A stretch of DNA of 51,976 nt. Source: Hyphomicrobium sp. Lineage in GTDB: Bacteria; Pseudomonadota; Alphaproteobacteria; Rhizobiales; Hyphomicrobiaceae. Below the pieces are notes generated by a model. It saw only the letters and a list, made by a program, of their open reading frames with translations, had not been told where the DNA came from and made no database searches. Positions 9,278-18,664 of this stretch are shown in pieces. Numbering within the stretch: the stretch's first letter is position 1; each line of letters opens with the position of its first letter. The position numbers and the translations under genes are program-made. The stretch spans positions 225,384 to 277,359 of the forward strand of contig JABFRT010000004.1 of NCBI GenBank assembly GCA_013141015.1, given 5' to 3'.

Positions 9278-12200
9278 TCACGAGACGGCCTTTGCGTCGA
9301 TTTCGCGGACGGCGGCTGCGTCGCGCGCTGAAAGATCGGGATAAGCCATATCCGAGCCGACATCCTTGGTGATGCGCCACGAGCGCGCGCACTTTTTACC
9401 TTCGGCCAAGTTCACGACTACGCCAACGCCCGGCACGTTCGGCAACGCGAAGGCACCCTCTGGCACAACCTTGTCGCTGACAGAAATCGCTCGACGTGAT
9501 GCACACTTCCGCCATATCGACGCCGTCGAGACCAACCATCAAATCAGGATCGGTGACGTAGACCACAGGTGCCGCTTCGAGCGACGATCCGATTTTCTTA
9601 CTTGCGCGTTCGACTTCCAAAGCGCCGGTCACGACAGAGCGGACCTCCTTCACGCGATCCCACTTGGCGGAAAGATTTTCGTCGCGCCACGCCTTCGGAA
9701 TTTTCGCGAACGGCACCAGATGCACGCTTTCATCGCCGTTCGGCTTGTAGAGCATCCAGGCTTCTTCGGCAGTGAACGACAGGATCGGCGCAAGCCATGT
9801 GATCAGCGCTTCGCACAGATGATCGACAACGGTAAGTGCCGCGCGCCGCTTTACGCTTGAGGGCGCTTCGCAATAGAGCGCGTCCTTGCGCACATCGAAA
9901 TAGAATGCCGACAACTCAGTATTCATGAAGTGCGTCAGCATGCCGACGACCTTGCGATAGTCGTAATGCTTGTACGCCGCCTGAATATCGTGATCGAGCT
10001 CGCTCAAGCGATGCAGCATCAAGCGCTCAAGCTCGGGCATGTCTTGATACGCCACGCCGCGTCCGGCCGGCATCCCGGAAGGGGAGTCGGACGCGGCAAT
10101 GTCAAAGTGCGCCAGCGCGCCGAGCATCCAGCGCAGCGTGTTGCGCAGTTTGCGATAGGTTTCGCTGAACGTTTTCAGAATTTCCGGCCCAATGCGCAGA
10201 TCGTCCGAATAGTCGGAGGCTGCCACCCACAGGCGCAGAATATCGGCGCCTGATTTGCTCATCACGTCCTGGGGCGCAACCACGTTGCCCAAGGACTTGG
10301 ACATCTTCTGTCCCTTCTCGTCGAGCACGAAGCCGTGGGTCAACACCACGTCATAGGGCGCATGTCCGCGCGTGCCGCAAGACTCGAGCAAGGACGAATG
10401 GAACCAGCCACGATGCTGATCCGAACCTTCGAGGTACATGACCTTATCCTGCCCGCCATAGACTTTGCGGGTGAGGCCCTTGAGACCCGGGAACGCGACT
10501 TCATCATCAAGCGTGAATGCGTGCGTGCAACCGCTGTCGAACCACACGTCGAGCACGTCCTTGACCTGCTCCCACTTCGCCATCTCGGCCTTCGGAATGA
10601 TGCCATCGAGAAAGCGTTCTTTCGCGCCTTCCTCGAACCAGACGTCCGCGCCTTTTTCCGCGAATGCGGCTTCGATGCGCTGCATGAGTTCGGCGGACTT
10701 GGCTTTATGCGCGCCGTTGCCCGGCAGCACTTCATCGGTTTCGACGTTGCGGAAGACGGCAATCGGCACGCCCCAGGCGCGCTGGCGCGACACCACCCAA
10801 TCGGGCCGGCCCGCAATCATGCCGGTGATGCGGTTCTCGCCCGCTGCTGGGACCCACGTGGTCTTTTTGATTTGGTCGAGGGCTTTTTGGCGGAGTGACG
10901 CGCTGTTATCCCCTCTCCCCTTGGGGAGAGGGTTAGGGTGAGGGGGCGAACTTTGTGACAGTGGAGCGGATTTGACCGCCCCCTCACCGGCGCGTGCCGC
11001 GCCCGCCTCTCCCCGAGGGGAGAGGCTAAGATCGAGCTTCCCATCCATGCCGATGAACCACTGCGGCGTGTTGCGGAAAATGACCGGCTTTTTCGAGCGC
11101 CAGGAATGCGGGTACTGATGCTTCAAGCGGCCGCGCGCGATGATGTTGCCTGCCTCTTGCAAGGCTTTGATGACGGCATCATTCGCGTCGCCCTTGTCGC
11201 CGTTTTCTTTGAGTACGCGCTTGCCTTCAAAGCCGGGTGCGGCTTTGGTCAGCACGCCATCGGCATCGACGGTGAAGGGTACAGTCGTATCAATGCCGCG
11301 CTCGCGCAGCGCTTTCTGGTTGGCGGTCCAGATGTTGTAGTCGTCGGCACCGTGGCCAGGCGCCGTGTGCACAAAGCCAGTGCCCGTGTCGTCGGTAACG
11401 TGATCACCGTCGAGGAGGGGGATGTCGAAACCGTAGCCCAAAGCATGGAGTGGATGCTGACACGTGATCGCCGCCAAATCCTGCGGCTCGACTGCGGCGA
11501 GCCGCTCATAGCTCTCGACTTTCGACGTTTTGAAAACGTCAGCCGCAAGCTTATCGGCAAGGATGAATTTATCACCCACATTTGCCCAATTCCCATCGGG
11601 TGACGCAGTCACCCGATAGAGGCCATAGGCGATCTTGTTGTTGAAACTTATCGCGCGGTTGCCGGGAATCGTCCAAGGCGTCGTGGTCCAAATGACAACG
11701 GAGGCATCGTCGAGTTTAAGTTTGTGCTTGTTGCTGTCTTGAATTGCAGCGACGGACTTTCTCACCCCTTCATCGTTACCAAACTTATTGGAAGCAATTG
11801 CGCCATCCAATTGATTAAAACTGAAGCCAGCTTTGGCAACAGGAAACTTCACCCAGATCATATCGGACTGATAGTCCTGATATTCGACCTCGGCTTCGGC
11901 GAGCGCGGTCTTCTCAACCACACTCCACATCACCGGCTTCGAGCCGCGATAGAGCTGGCCGGTGGCCGCGAACTTCATGATCTCGCGCGCGATGATGCTC
12001 TCCGCGCGGAATGCCATCGTCGAATACGGGTTGTCCCAATCGCCGACCACACCGAGGCGCTTGAACTCCTCGCGCTGAACGCTCAGCCAATGCTTGGCGA
12101 ACTCGCGGCATTCACCGCGGAAGGCGTTCATGGCTTTCGGGTCGGAGAAGTTCGGCTTCTCCTTACCCTTGGCGCGATACTGTTCCTCGATCTTCCATTC

Positions 12201-12686
12201 GATCGGCAGACCGTGGCAATCCCAACCCGGCACGTAATTGGAATCGTGCCCCAGCATCTGCTGCGACTTGACCACGAGGTCTTTCAGAATTTTGTTGAGC
12301 GCGTGGCCGATGTGGATGTTGCCGTTCGCGTACGGCGGTCCGTCATGCAGCGTGAACTTAACGCGGCCCTTCGATTGGGCGCGGATCTTTTTGTAAAGCC
12401 CGATCTCGTCCCAGCGCTTCAACAGCTTCGGCTCAAGCTCCGGCAATCCGGCGCGCATCGGAAACGGCGTCTCGGGCAAATAGAGCGTCTTCGACCAATC
12501 GCGGCCGCCCTCCGTTGCCCTGCCTTTGTCCGATGCATCGCCCTTGGGCGATGCGGCAGGCGCGGCGGCACCTTTGTCCACCGGCGCCTTGTCTGCCGCC
12601 AGCTTGTCCGCCGGCGCCTTGCCAGCATGGCCCTTGTCAGGTTTGCCGCTCGCAGCTTTCGGGGGCGTGCTCTTGTCCTTCGACAT
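9278..12686 (-). CDS. ileS: Isoleucyl-tRNA synthetase, with internal repeat insertion and 3' frameshift
   Basis: Charges tRNA-Ile. The N-terminus has a Lys/Ala-rich extension of about 60 residues, then [18 protein letters not shown] (the HIGH signature) and, near the middle, KMSKSLGN (KMSKS), with the editing domain ([14 protein letters not shown]) between them. The start is the ATG at 12686 (MSKDKS). Two oddities. First, about 39 extra codons between MDGKLD and LRQKALDQ come from a palindromic repeat. Second, after AEVCITS the open frame (which would end at 9396) turns into unrelated sequence, while the expected C-terminus ([20 protein letters not shown] to the stop at 9278) continues in another frame; removing one base at about 9491 restores it. 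The frame break may be a sequencing error or a real mutation. Confidence 0.93.
10910..11026. repeat. Palindromic repeat pair inserted in frame inside ileS
   Basis: A 117-bp segment (39 codons) made of two inverted units: a family A palindrome (CCTCTCCCC TT GGGGAGAGG, about 10912-10932), then GGTGAGGGGGCG, a spacer, its inverse CGCCCCCTCACC, and a second palindrome (GCCTCTCCCC / GGGGAGAGGC, 11005-11026). It is translated within IleRS as a low-complexity segment containing [10 protein letters not shown]. Flanking protein sequence on both sides matches ordinary IleRS, so this is an insertion that kept the frame. Exact boundaries are uncertain by a few codons. Confidence 0.8.
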
Positions 12687-12748
12687 GTCGTATCGGTCTT
12701 TCGGTTGTCGCTGTGTTGTGGCCGCTTCTAGCAAGGGGCCCTGAACGT

Positions 12749-12870
12749 GTCATCCCGGGGCTTGTCCCCGGGATCCATAGCGCGGCAAATACTGACGGCA
12801 AACGTGGACTTCATTGTCTCCGGCGGAACAACTTCACGATGGGTCCCGGGGACAAGCCCGGGGATGACAT
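12749..12870. repeat. Inverted pair of REP-like repeats, family B (right of ileS)
   Basis: Left unit 12749-12778 is identical over 30 bases to the unit at 9144-9173 (GTCATCCCGGGGCTTGTCCC then CGGGATCCAT). The right unit (12839-12870) is its inverse, with TCCCGGGGACAAGCCCGGGG. The spacer between units differs from that of the left-hand copy. It fills nearly all of the space between ileS and ribF. Confidence 0.82.
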
Positions 12871-12878
12871 TTAAAGCG

Positions 12879-13805
12879 TTACCCCGCCGCCAACACGGCC
12901 CGGGCTTGCGCCACGTCAGCGGTCATTTGTGTGACCAGTTCATCGGCAGACGAAAACTTGCGGTCGCCACGAATGAAATCGACAAACTCGACGTCCATGT
13001 CGTGGCCGTAAAGGTCGCCGTCAAAGTCGAACAGAAACACTTCCAGCACCGGCATGCCGTCATCGAATGTGGGGCGTGTGCCGAGGTACGCCGCCGCGTC
13101 ATGCACCTTGCCGTCCACGTGGACCCGCACCGCGTAAATGCCGTGGCCCAGCGCGGTGCCTTTTGGCATCGGCACGTTGGCCGTTGGGTAGCCCATGCCG
13201 GTGCCGCGCTTGGCGCCGCCGACGACTTTGCCGGTCACACGCCAAGTGTCGCCCAGCATACGAGCCGCGCCTTTCACATCGCCTTGCGCCAAATGCAACC
13301 TGACGCCGGACGACGAAAATACTTCGCCCTGCTCTGCGACTGGCGGCAAAATCGTCACGCCGAAGCCGAGGTGCTCGCCCGCCTGCGCCATCAACTCAGG
13401 ATTACCGCCGCGCTTGTTGCCGAAGTAAAAATCATAGCCAATCAGCACATGCGACACGCCGAGACCCGCCACCAGCACGCGCTCGATGAATTCGTCTGCC
13501 TTCAAGCCCGCCAAGTGCTGATCGAAGTGTTCGACGAACGCGACCTTGAGGCCGATTTTTTCGAAAAGCGCCAGTTTGCGTTTTAGCGGCGTCAAGCGGA
13601 AATGCGGCTCATGCGGTTGAAAATACTCGCGCGGATGCGGCTCAAACACCATTACGCCCGAGGGCCGGCCGATCTCGCGGCCTTTCGCGACTGCCGCTTT
13701 CAACAGGACGCGATGGCCCTGATGAACGCCGTCGAAATTGCCGATTGCGACCACCGCAGAGCGCGCGGTGATTGGAACATGAGAATGACCGTGAACGACT
13801 TGCAT
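12879..13805 (-). CDS. ribF: Bifunctional riboflavin kinase / FAD synthetase
   Basis: Makes FMN and FAD from riboflavin. The 308-residue product has the N-terminal nucleotidyltransferase domain (VVAIGNFDGVHQGHRVLL near residue 20-37, VMVFEPHPREYF near 55, GYDFYFGNKRGG near 130) and the C-terminal riboflavin kinase domain (GKVVGGAKRGTGMGYPTANV near residue 190-210 and VFLFDFDGDLYGHDMDVEFV near 265). Length is as expected for the family. It lies between two repeat elements, so it is probably transcribed on its own or with maoC. Confidence 0.96.
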   Translation of the reverse strand: MQVVHGHSHVPITARSAVVAIGNFDGVHQGHRVLLKAAVAKGREIGRPSGVMVFEPHPREYFQPHEPHFRLTPLKRKLALFEKIGLKVAFVEHFDQHLAGLKADEFIERVLVAGLGVSHVLIGYDFYFGNKRGGNPELMAQAGEHLGFGVTILPPVAEQGEVFSSSGVRLHLAQGDVKGAARMLGDTWRVTGKVVGGAKRGTGMGYPTANVPMPKGTALGHGIYAVRVHVDGKVHDAAAYLGTRPTFDDGMPVLEVFLFDFDGDLYGHDMDVEFVDFIRGDRKFSSADELVTQMTADVAQARAVLAAG

Positions 13806-13831
13806 GACAGTACGGTGTGCTCCTCATTCCT

Positions 13832-13966
13832 ACCCGTCATTCCAGACGCAGGGCATATCCGGGCTTTCCGATATTGACCCGGCGAGCACTACAAGCTCCC
13901 ATGTTTACCGTGCACCGCCCCTAAAGTGCTACACAAGCGTCCGGGATCCAATCCGGGATGACGGGT
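13832..13966. repeat. Degenerate REP-like inverted repeat pair, family B
   Basis: Outer inverted ends ACCCGTCAT (13832-13840) and ATGACGGGT (13958-13966) enclose sequences related to family B, including TCCGGGATCCAATCCGGGATG near 13940-13960. It fills the space between ribF and the MaoC gene. It is more diverged than the two copies flanking ileS. Confidence 0.6.
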
Positions 13967-13973
13967 GACAATT

Positions 13974-14411
13974 CTACTTCGGACGGCCTGGCACCATCAA
14001 AATCGCTTCGCCGGTCAACACAGGCTTTCCGGCAACGGTGCAGGTGCAGTCAAACCGGGCCCGGCGCTTATCCGGGATCAGTTCAACCAGACGCACGATG
14101 CTTTCAACCCGGTCGTCAATCTTGACCGGGCCTTTGAAATTCAGCGTCTGCGAAATGTAGATCGCGCCTGGTCCCGGCAGCTTCATGCCAAACAGCGCCG
14201 AAATATACCCAGCGGACAGGATTCCGTGGGCGATGCGCTCTTTGAAGATTGTTTTGGCGGCATACCCGGGATCAAGGTGGACCGGGTTGTAGTCGCCCGA
14301 AAGAGCGGCATAGGCAACAATGTCCGCCTCCGTCACCACGCGGGACATCGACGCTTCCTGGCCGACCTCCAAGTCCTCGAAATATTTGGTCCGGCCGTCC
14401 GTCGCGAGCAT
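13974..14411 (-). CDS. MaoC family (R)-enoyl-CoA hydratase/dehydratase
   Basis: A single hot-dog-fold domain of 145 residues from the ATG at 14411 (MLATDGRTKYFEDLEVG). The hydratase-2 motif is present as SGDYNPVHLDPGYA followed by FKERIAHGILSAG near residues 40-70, with the catalytic Asp and His in the usual places. Such enzymes hydrate trans-2-enoyl-CoA to (R)-3-hydroxyacyl-CoA or dehydrate related acyl-CoAs. The open frame extends 32 codons further upstream but that part lacks family character. The product may work in fatty acid or polyhydroxyalkanoate metabolism; the true substrate cannot be read from sequence. Confidence 0.9.
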   Translation of the reverse strand: MLATDGRTKYFEDLEVGQEASMSRVVTEADIVAYAALSGDYNPVHLDPGYAAKTIFKERIAHGILSAGYISALFGMKLPGPGAIYISQTLNFKGPVKIDDRVESIVRLVELIPDKRRARFDCTCTVAGKPVLTGEAILMVPGRPK

Positions 14412-14690
14412 AACTGTCGTTCCTGATCTCTGCGTCTGGCGGGGCCGCTCCCCGCCTGTGACTGCTTTTGACACTAGCGGCCCCCCGGCGGACCCGCAAC
14501 CAAGCACCAGCCCCCGCAGCTGCGGCCTTGTTTCCGCGGTTTAAGGCTATTTCTGAGGTTGCTTCCAGGCAGGAACAAGGGCTATAAGGCGGCGATCCCA
14601 GAATTCACTTGACGACCCCCCTTGACGGCACCCGCCGCCAAGGTCCGGAGAAGAACCGCCCGGACACGACCTGCCGGAGAAGGATTAGCC

Positions 14691-15443
14691 ATGAGCGACC
14701 GCCGCCCCCTGATGCCCAAAGCAACCGCCGTATGGTTGGTGGAGAACACCGGCCTCGCCTTCGATCAAATCGCCGAGTTCTGCGGCCTGCATCCGCTTGA
14801 GGTTAAGGGCATTGCTGACGGCGACGTGGCCCAGGGCATCAAGGGCATGGACCCGGTGACCAACGGCCAGCTGACTCGCGAAGAGATTGCCCGCGGCGAG
14901 AAAAACCACGGCTACAAGCTGAAACTGGAAGTCAGCAAAGTCGAAATGCCAGCCGCGCCGCAAACCCGAAAGGGTCCGCGCTACACGCCTGTGTCCCGCC
15001 GCCACGACCGCCCGAACGCCGTGCTATGGCTGATCCGCAATCATCCGGAGTTGAAAGACAGCCAGCTGATGCGCCTCGTTGGCACCACCAAGCCGACAAT
15101 TGCCCAGATCCGCGACCGCACCCACTGGAACTCGGCACAATTGACGCCGCAGGACCCTGTGACGCTCGGCCTGTGCTCACAGATCGACCTCGACGCCGAA
15201 GTCAAAAAGGCCGCCCGCCGCGCTGAACGCAAAGATGGCGTTAAAGGCGACGACAAGGCCGGCACGTTGCTCTCAACCGCCGAGACAACCGCACCGGCAT
15301 CGGGCAACACCGCCGAAATCCTGGCACCGAAGGAAGCCGCCGCGGCTCCGGAAGAGACGCCCGAGCAGGAACAAGCCCGGGTGCTCGCCAAGCTCAAAGG
15401 CATGGCCTCCGCCAAGGACGACGACGACGCCAGCGGCGAATAA
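14691..15443 (+). CDS. trcR: DUF1013 protein, TrcR-type cell cycle transcriptional regulator
   Basis: A 250-residue protein conserved across alphaproteobacteria (DUF1013, named TrcR for its cell cycle role). The N-terminus reads MSDRRPLMPKATAVWLVENT, followed by two helical repeats each resembling a helix-turn-helix: TGLAFDQIAEFCGLHPLEVKG (residues 19-39) and HPELKDSQLMRLVGTTKPTI (residues about 120-140). The C-terminus is acidic and low complexity (Glu/Ala-rich, ending DDDDASGE). The ATG at 14691 is preceded by GGAGAAGG. It is transcribed away from the MaoC gene. Direct targets cannot be inferred from sequence. Confidence 0.85.
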   Translation: MSDRRPLMPKATAVWLVENTGLAFDQIAEFCGLHPLEVKGIADGDVAQGIKGMDPVTNGQLTREEIARGEKNHGYKLKLEVSKVEMPAAPQTRKGPRYTPVSRRHDRPNAVLWLIRNHPELKDSQLMRLVGTTKPTIAQIRDRTHWNSAQLTPQDPVTLGLCSQIDLDAEVKKAARRAERKDGVKGDDKAGTLLSTAETTAPASGNTAEILAPKEAAAAPEETPEQEQARVLAKLKGMASAKDDDDASGE

Positions 15444-15591
15444 GCGGCCAGATTTTTTGGGCCCCGCCCGTTCACACTGGCGGGGCACGCAGATCGCACG
15501 AATAGAGCGGCACCAACTATTGGGCCGTTGCTGCTTTTGGCTGCATTCGCTACCGTTGCGGCCGGATTGACGCTTTGCCACGGATACCCTG

Positions 15592-17220
15592 ATGATCTCA
15601 AACCCTTACGAACAGAACCTTGGTAAGAACCCGGCCAATTATCAGGCACTCACGCCACTGTCGTTCCTGGAGCGCACTGCGTCCGTCTCGCCGCATCATA
15701 CAGCCGTCATTCACGGCAACAGCCGCCTAAGCTACGGCCAGCTTTATGCCCGCTCCCGCCGCCTCGGTTCGGCGCTGGCCATGCGCTACATCGGGCCCGG
15801 CGACACCGTCTCGGTGATGCTTGCCAATACTCCGCCGATGCTGGAAGCCCACTTCGGCGTGCCCATGACGGGCGCCGTGCTGCACACCATCAACACCCGG
15901 CTCGACGCGGCCATCATCGCCTTCCAGCTCGATCACGCCAACACCAAGGTTTTGATTGCGGATCGCGAGTTCTCTGCCGTGATCAAGGAAGCGCTCTCGC
16001 GATGCGCGGTGAAGCCGCTGATCATCGATTACAACGATCCCGAATTCCCGCAGACCGGCGACGCGTTGTCCTATGACGACTATGAGGCATTTATCGCCAA
16101 GGGCGACGCCAACTTCAAATGGCGCTGGCCGGCGAATGAGTGGGACTCGATCTCGCTCAACTATACGTCCGGCACAACCGGCAATCCGAAGGGCGTCGTC
16201 TACCACCACCGTGGCGCGGCGCTGATGTGCTACTCCAATACCATCGCCACCGGCATGCAGAAACACCCGGTCTATCTGTGGACATTGCCAATGTTCCACT
16301 GCAACGGCTGGTGCTTCCCGTGGTCGGTCACGCTGGCGGCCGGCACGCATGTCTGCCTTCGCTGGGTGCGCGCCAAGGCTATGTACGACGCGATTGCCGA
16401 TCACAAAGTCACCCACCTGTCGGGTGCGCCGATTGTCATGTCGACGCTGCTCAATGCCAGCGCAGATGAAAAGCGCGACATTCCACAGATCGTTGCGTTC
16501 AATCATGCCGCCGCTCCCCCGCCCGCGGCCGTGCTGTCGGCCATGACGGATGCCGGGTTTAAACTCACGCATCTCTACGGGCTGACCGAAACCTACGGGC
16601 CCGCCACCATCAACGAGTGGGACCCGGCCTGGGATGACCTGCCGAAAGACCAGCGCGACGCTAAGAAAATCCGCCAGGGCGTGCGTTACGTGTCGCTTGA
16701 AGGCCTGACCGTCATGGACCCTGAGACCATGATCCGCGTGCCCGCCGACGGCGAGACGATGGGCGAGGTTATGTTCCGCGGCAACAACGTGATGAAGGGG
16801 TACTTGAAAAACCCCAAGGCGACCGACGAAGCCTTCCAAGGCGGATGGTTCCACTCCGGCGACCTCGGCGTGTTGCACCCCGACGGTTACATTCAGCTGA
16901 AAGACCGCTCCAAGGACATCATCATTTCAGGCGGCGAAAACATCTCGTCGATTGAAGTCGAGGATGTCCTCTATAAGCATCCCGCGGTCGCGTTTTGTGC
17001 GGTTGTCGCCAAGCCGGATGAGAAGTGGGGCGAAACGCCGTGCGCGTTCGTCGAATTGCGCCCCGGCGCAACCGCCACGGCCGACGAATTGCTGGAATGG
17101 TGCCGCCAAGGTATGGCCCGCTACAAGGTCCCGCGCCACGTCGTGTTCGCCGAGGTGCCCAAAACCTCAACCGGCAAAATCCAGAAATTCAAACTGCGCG
17201 ATATGGCGAAGGAAGCGTGA
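15592..17220 (+). CDS. AMP-dependent acyl-CoA synthetase
   Basis: A 542-residue adenylate-forming ligase that activates a carboxylic acid to its CoA thioester. Motifs: YTSGTTGNPKGVVYHHRG (P-loop-like, residues 191-208), YGLTETYGP (about 328), GWFHSGDLGVLHPDGYI (about 422) and KDIIISGGENISSIEVED (about 440), with the catalytic Lys in STGKIQKFKLR near the C-terminus. The length and N-terminus resemble the medium-chain and methylmercaptopropionate-type ligases of alphaproteobacteria, but the acid used is not determinable. No signal peptide. It is followed by a convergent small gene. Confidence 0.93.
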   Translation: MISNPYEQNLGKNPANYQALTPLSFLERTASVSPHHTAVIHGNSRLSYGQLYARSRRLGSALAMRYIGPGDTVSVMLANTPPMLEAHFGVPMTGAVLHTINTRLDAAIIAFQLDHANTKVLIADREFSAVIKEALSRCAVKPLIIDYNDPEFPQTGDALSYDDYEAFIAKGDANFKWRWPANEWDSISLNYTSGTTGNPKGVVYHHRGAALMCYSNTIATGMQKHPVYLWTLPMFHCNGWCFPWSVTLAAGTHVCLRWVRAKAMYDAIADHKVTHLSGAPIVMSTLLNASADEKRDIPQIVAFNHAAAPPPAAVLSAMTDAGFKLTHLYGLTETYGPATINEWDPAWDDLPKDQRDAKKIRQGVRYVSLEGLTVMDPETMIRVPADGETMGEVMFRGNNVMKGYLKNPKATDEAFQGGWFHSGDLGVLHPDGYIQLKDRSKDIIISGGENISSIEVEDVLYKHPAVAFCAVVAKPDEKWGETPCAFVELRPGATATADELLEWCRQGMARYKVPRHVVFAEVPKTSTGKIQKFKLRDMAKEA

Positions 17221-17268
17221 GGGCACGTCATCGCCCACCTCGCAAAATGTCATTCTGAGGCCAGACCA

Positions 17269-17520
17269 TCAACCCTTGAAAAACGGCTCGACCTTGCCTT
17301 TGAGTTTGACGGTCATGGCGTTGCCGAAGCGGTCTTTGGCGGTGCCGGCGGAAACGCGGATCCAGCCTTCCGAGACGCAATATTCCTCGACGTTGGTTTT
17401 CTCGACGCCATTGAACAGAATGCCGACGTCGCGCGCCAGCACAGCCTCGTTGTAGTGCGGGCTTTTCGGATTGACGCAAAGGCGGTCGGGCAGTGTGGTG
17501 GCGGGCGCGATATCGTTCAC
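17269..17520 (-). CDS. DUF3297 family protein
   Basis: An 83-residue cytosolic protein with the DUF3297 pattern: PDRLCVNPKSPHYNEAVLARDVGILFNG and a C-terminus rich in basic residues (KLKGKVEPFFKG). Function is unknown. I chose the GTG at 17520 because AAGGAG lies seven bases upstream of it; the frame is open for ten more codons but without a ribosome site. It converges with the acyl-CoA synthetase gene, 48 bases away. Confidence 0.85.
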   Translation of the reverse strand: MNDIAPATTLPDRLCVNPKSPHYNEAVLARDVGILFNGVEKTNVEEYCVSEGWIRVSAGTAKDRFGNAMTVKLKGKVEPFFKG

Positions 17521-17700
17521 GTGCGGGCTCCTTATCTGTTGCCCGCACATCTAGGCGGTTCGGCGGGCGCCATCAAGTGACGCCCGGTCCTGTCCGGATT
17601 GAGCGGCCCACACGCTATTTTTTTGGACGGCGGCGCCGTCTCGATGTCCAGAGCGCCCGAAAATTGCGGAACCCGGGAATTATCGGCGCCCCCAAGACAT

Positions 17701-17736
17701 AAAAGCCCCGCCGGGCGGCATTGGGAACCGCGGGGC
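17701..17736 (-). terminator. Rho-independent terminator after DUF465 gene
   Basis: On the minus strand, a stem GCCCCGC / GCGGGGC (7 bp, GC-only, 18-base loop) is followed by TTTT. It lies 45 bases past the stop of the DUF465 gene at 17781. Confidence 0.65.
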
Positions 17737-17780
17737 AGGGCTGGGATCGGAATACACGTTTTGGAAATCAGTTCTGCTGG

Positions 17781-17957
17781 CTAATGCCGCGTCGCTTTGC
17801 TTAAGCGCTCCAACTCGTCCTTCAGTTTCAGCTTTTCCGCCTTCAAGCGCCGGATCTGGGCATCGTCTACGCCCGGACTTGCGACTGCTTTTTCAATCTG
17901 TTCGTCCAAGTTGCGGTGCTTCAATTCAAGTTCTGCAAGATGAGACGCCATTGCCAT
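17781..17957 (-). CDS. DUF465 (YdcH-like) small coiled-coil protein
   Basis: A 58-residue, highly charged helical protein (HLAELELKHRNLDEQIEKAV then RRLKAEKLKLKDELERL), matching DUF465/YdcH, a family of short coiled-coil proteins with no established function. GGAGGT lies four bases before the ATG at 17957 and ten before the next ATG (17951), so either could be used; the longer open frame to 18008 is unlikely. It is divergent from a second DUF465 gene at 18214. Confidence 0.85.
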   Translation of the reverse strand: MAMASHLAELELKHRNLDEQIEKAVASPGVDDAQIRRLKAEKLKLKDELERLSKATRH

Positions 17958-18213
17958 CAGTACCTCCATGAAAGATTTCTGACAGTGAGATGGTGCCATA
18001 CGCCGCACCCCTTGTCCAATGACTCACGATAGATTTGATCACCTCGTGCTAAGCATCGGGTTAGCGGCCGTCCCAGCCCGTGACGGTGGAATTATACTCC
18101 GCTTTTCAGATAATTAGCGTCAAGACTCCCATTTGTTCTTTTGCCTGTTGCCAAGGCGGCGACAATAGAAGACAAACGCTGCGAGCGGCCAAATAGTGGG
18201 GCAGGCATCTCTT

Positions 18214-18420
18214 ATGCAGCGTCGCGACGAACGCGAACTACGCGACCAACTGGTCAATTTACGAGCGGAACACCGCCAGCTCGATTGCGAGATTGTGGCT
18301 CTTGAAAACAATCCGTCCGCCGACCAGCTGCTGATCAAGCGGTTGAAGAAGAAGAAACTCACCCTCAAGGACCAGATCACGTCCATTGAGGACCGGCTTC
18401 TGCCCGACATCATCGCCTAA
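18214..18420 (+). CDS. Second DUF465 (YdcH-like) small coiled-coil protein
   Basis: A 68-residue charged helical protein with the same layout as its divergent neighbour: a heptad-like N-terminus (ELRDQLVNLRAEHRQLDCEI) and the family core IKRLKKKKLTLKDQI. I chose the ATG at 18214; a GTG at 18196 is also in frame. The two DUF465 genes share a 256-base divergent promoter region. The function is unknown. Confidence 0.8.
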   Translation: MQRRDERELRDQLVNLRAEHRQLDCEIVALENNPSADQLLIKRLKKKKLTLKDQITSIEDRLLPDIIA

Positions 18421-18664
18421 CAACTGTCGCGGAATTGGGAGCACCCGGCTATTCCGGGCGAGCGGCTTGGCCGCGTCTGGCGCCCCCGCGCGAGTTGCAC
18501 CTCACACCGATGCGCGCAATGGGCGTTGCGAAAATGCCGCGCTTGCCGGCAGAATAGATCGTGCACGGCTCAATCACGTTTTTGGCGCATCTATTAACCT
18601 CGGATTAGCACCTCAATCCTAAGTTGGATGATGCTGTCTTCATATCAACCAACCTGGCCGGTCC

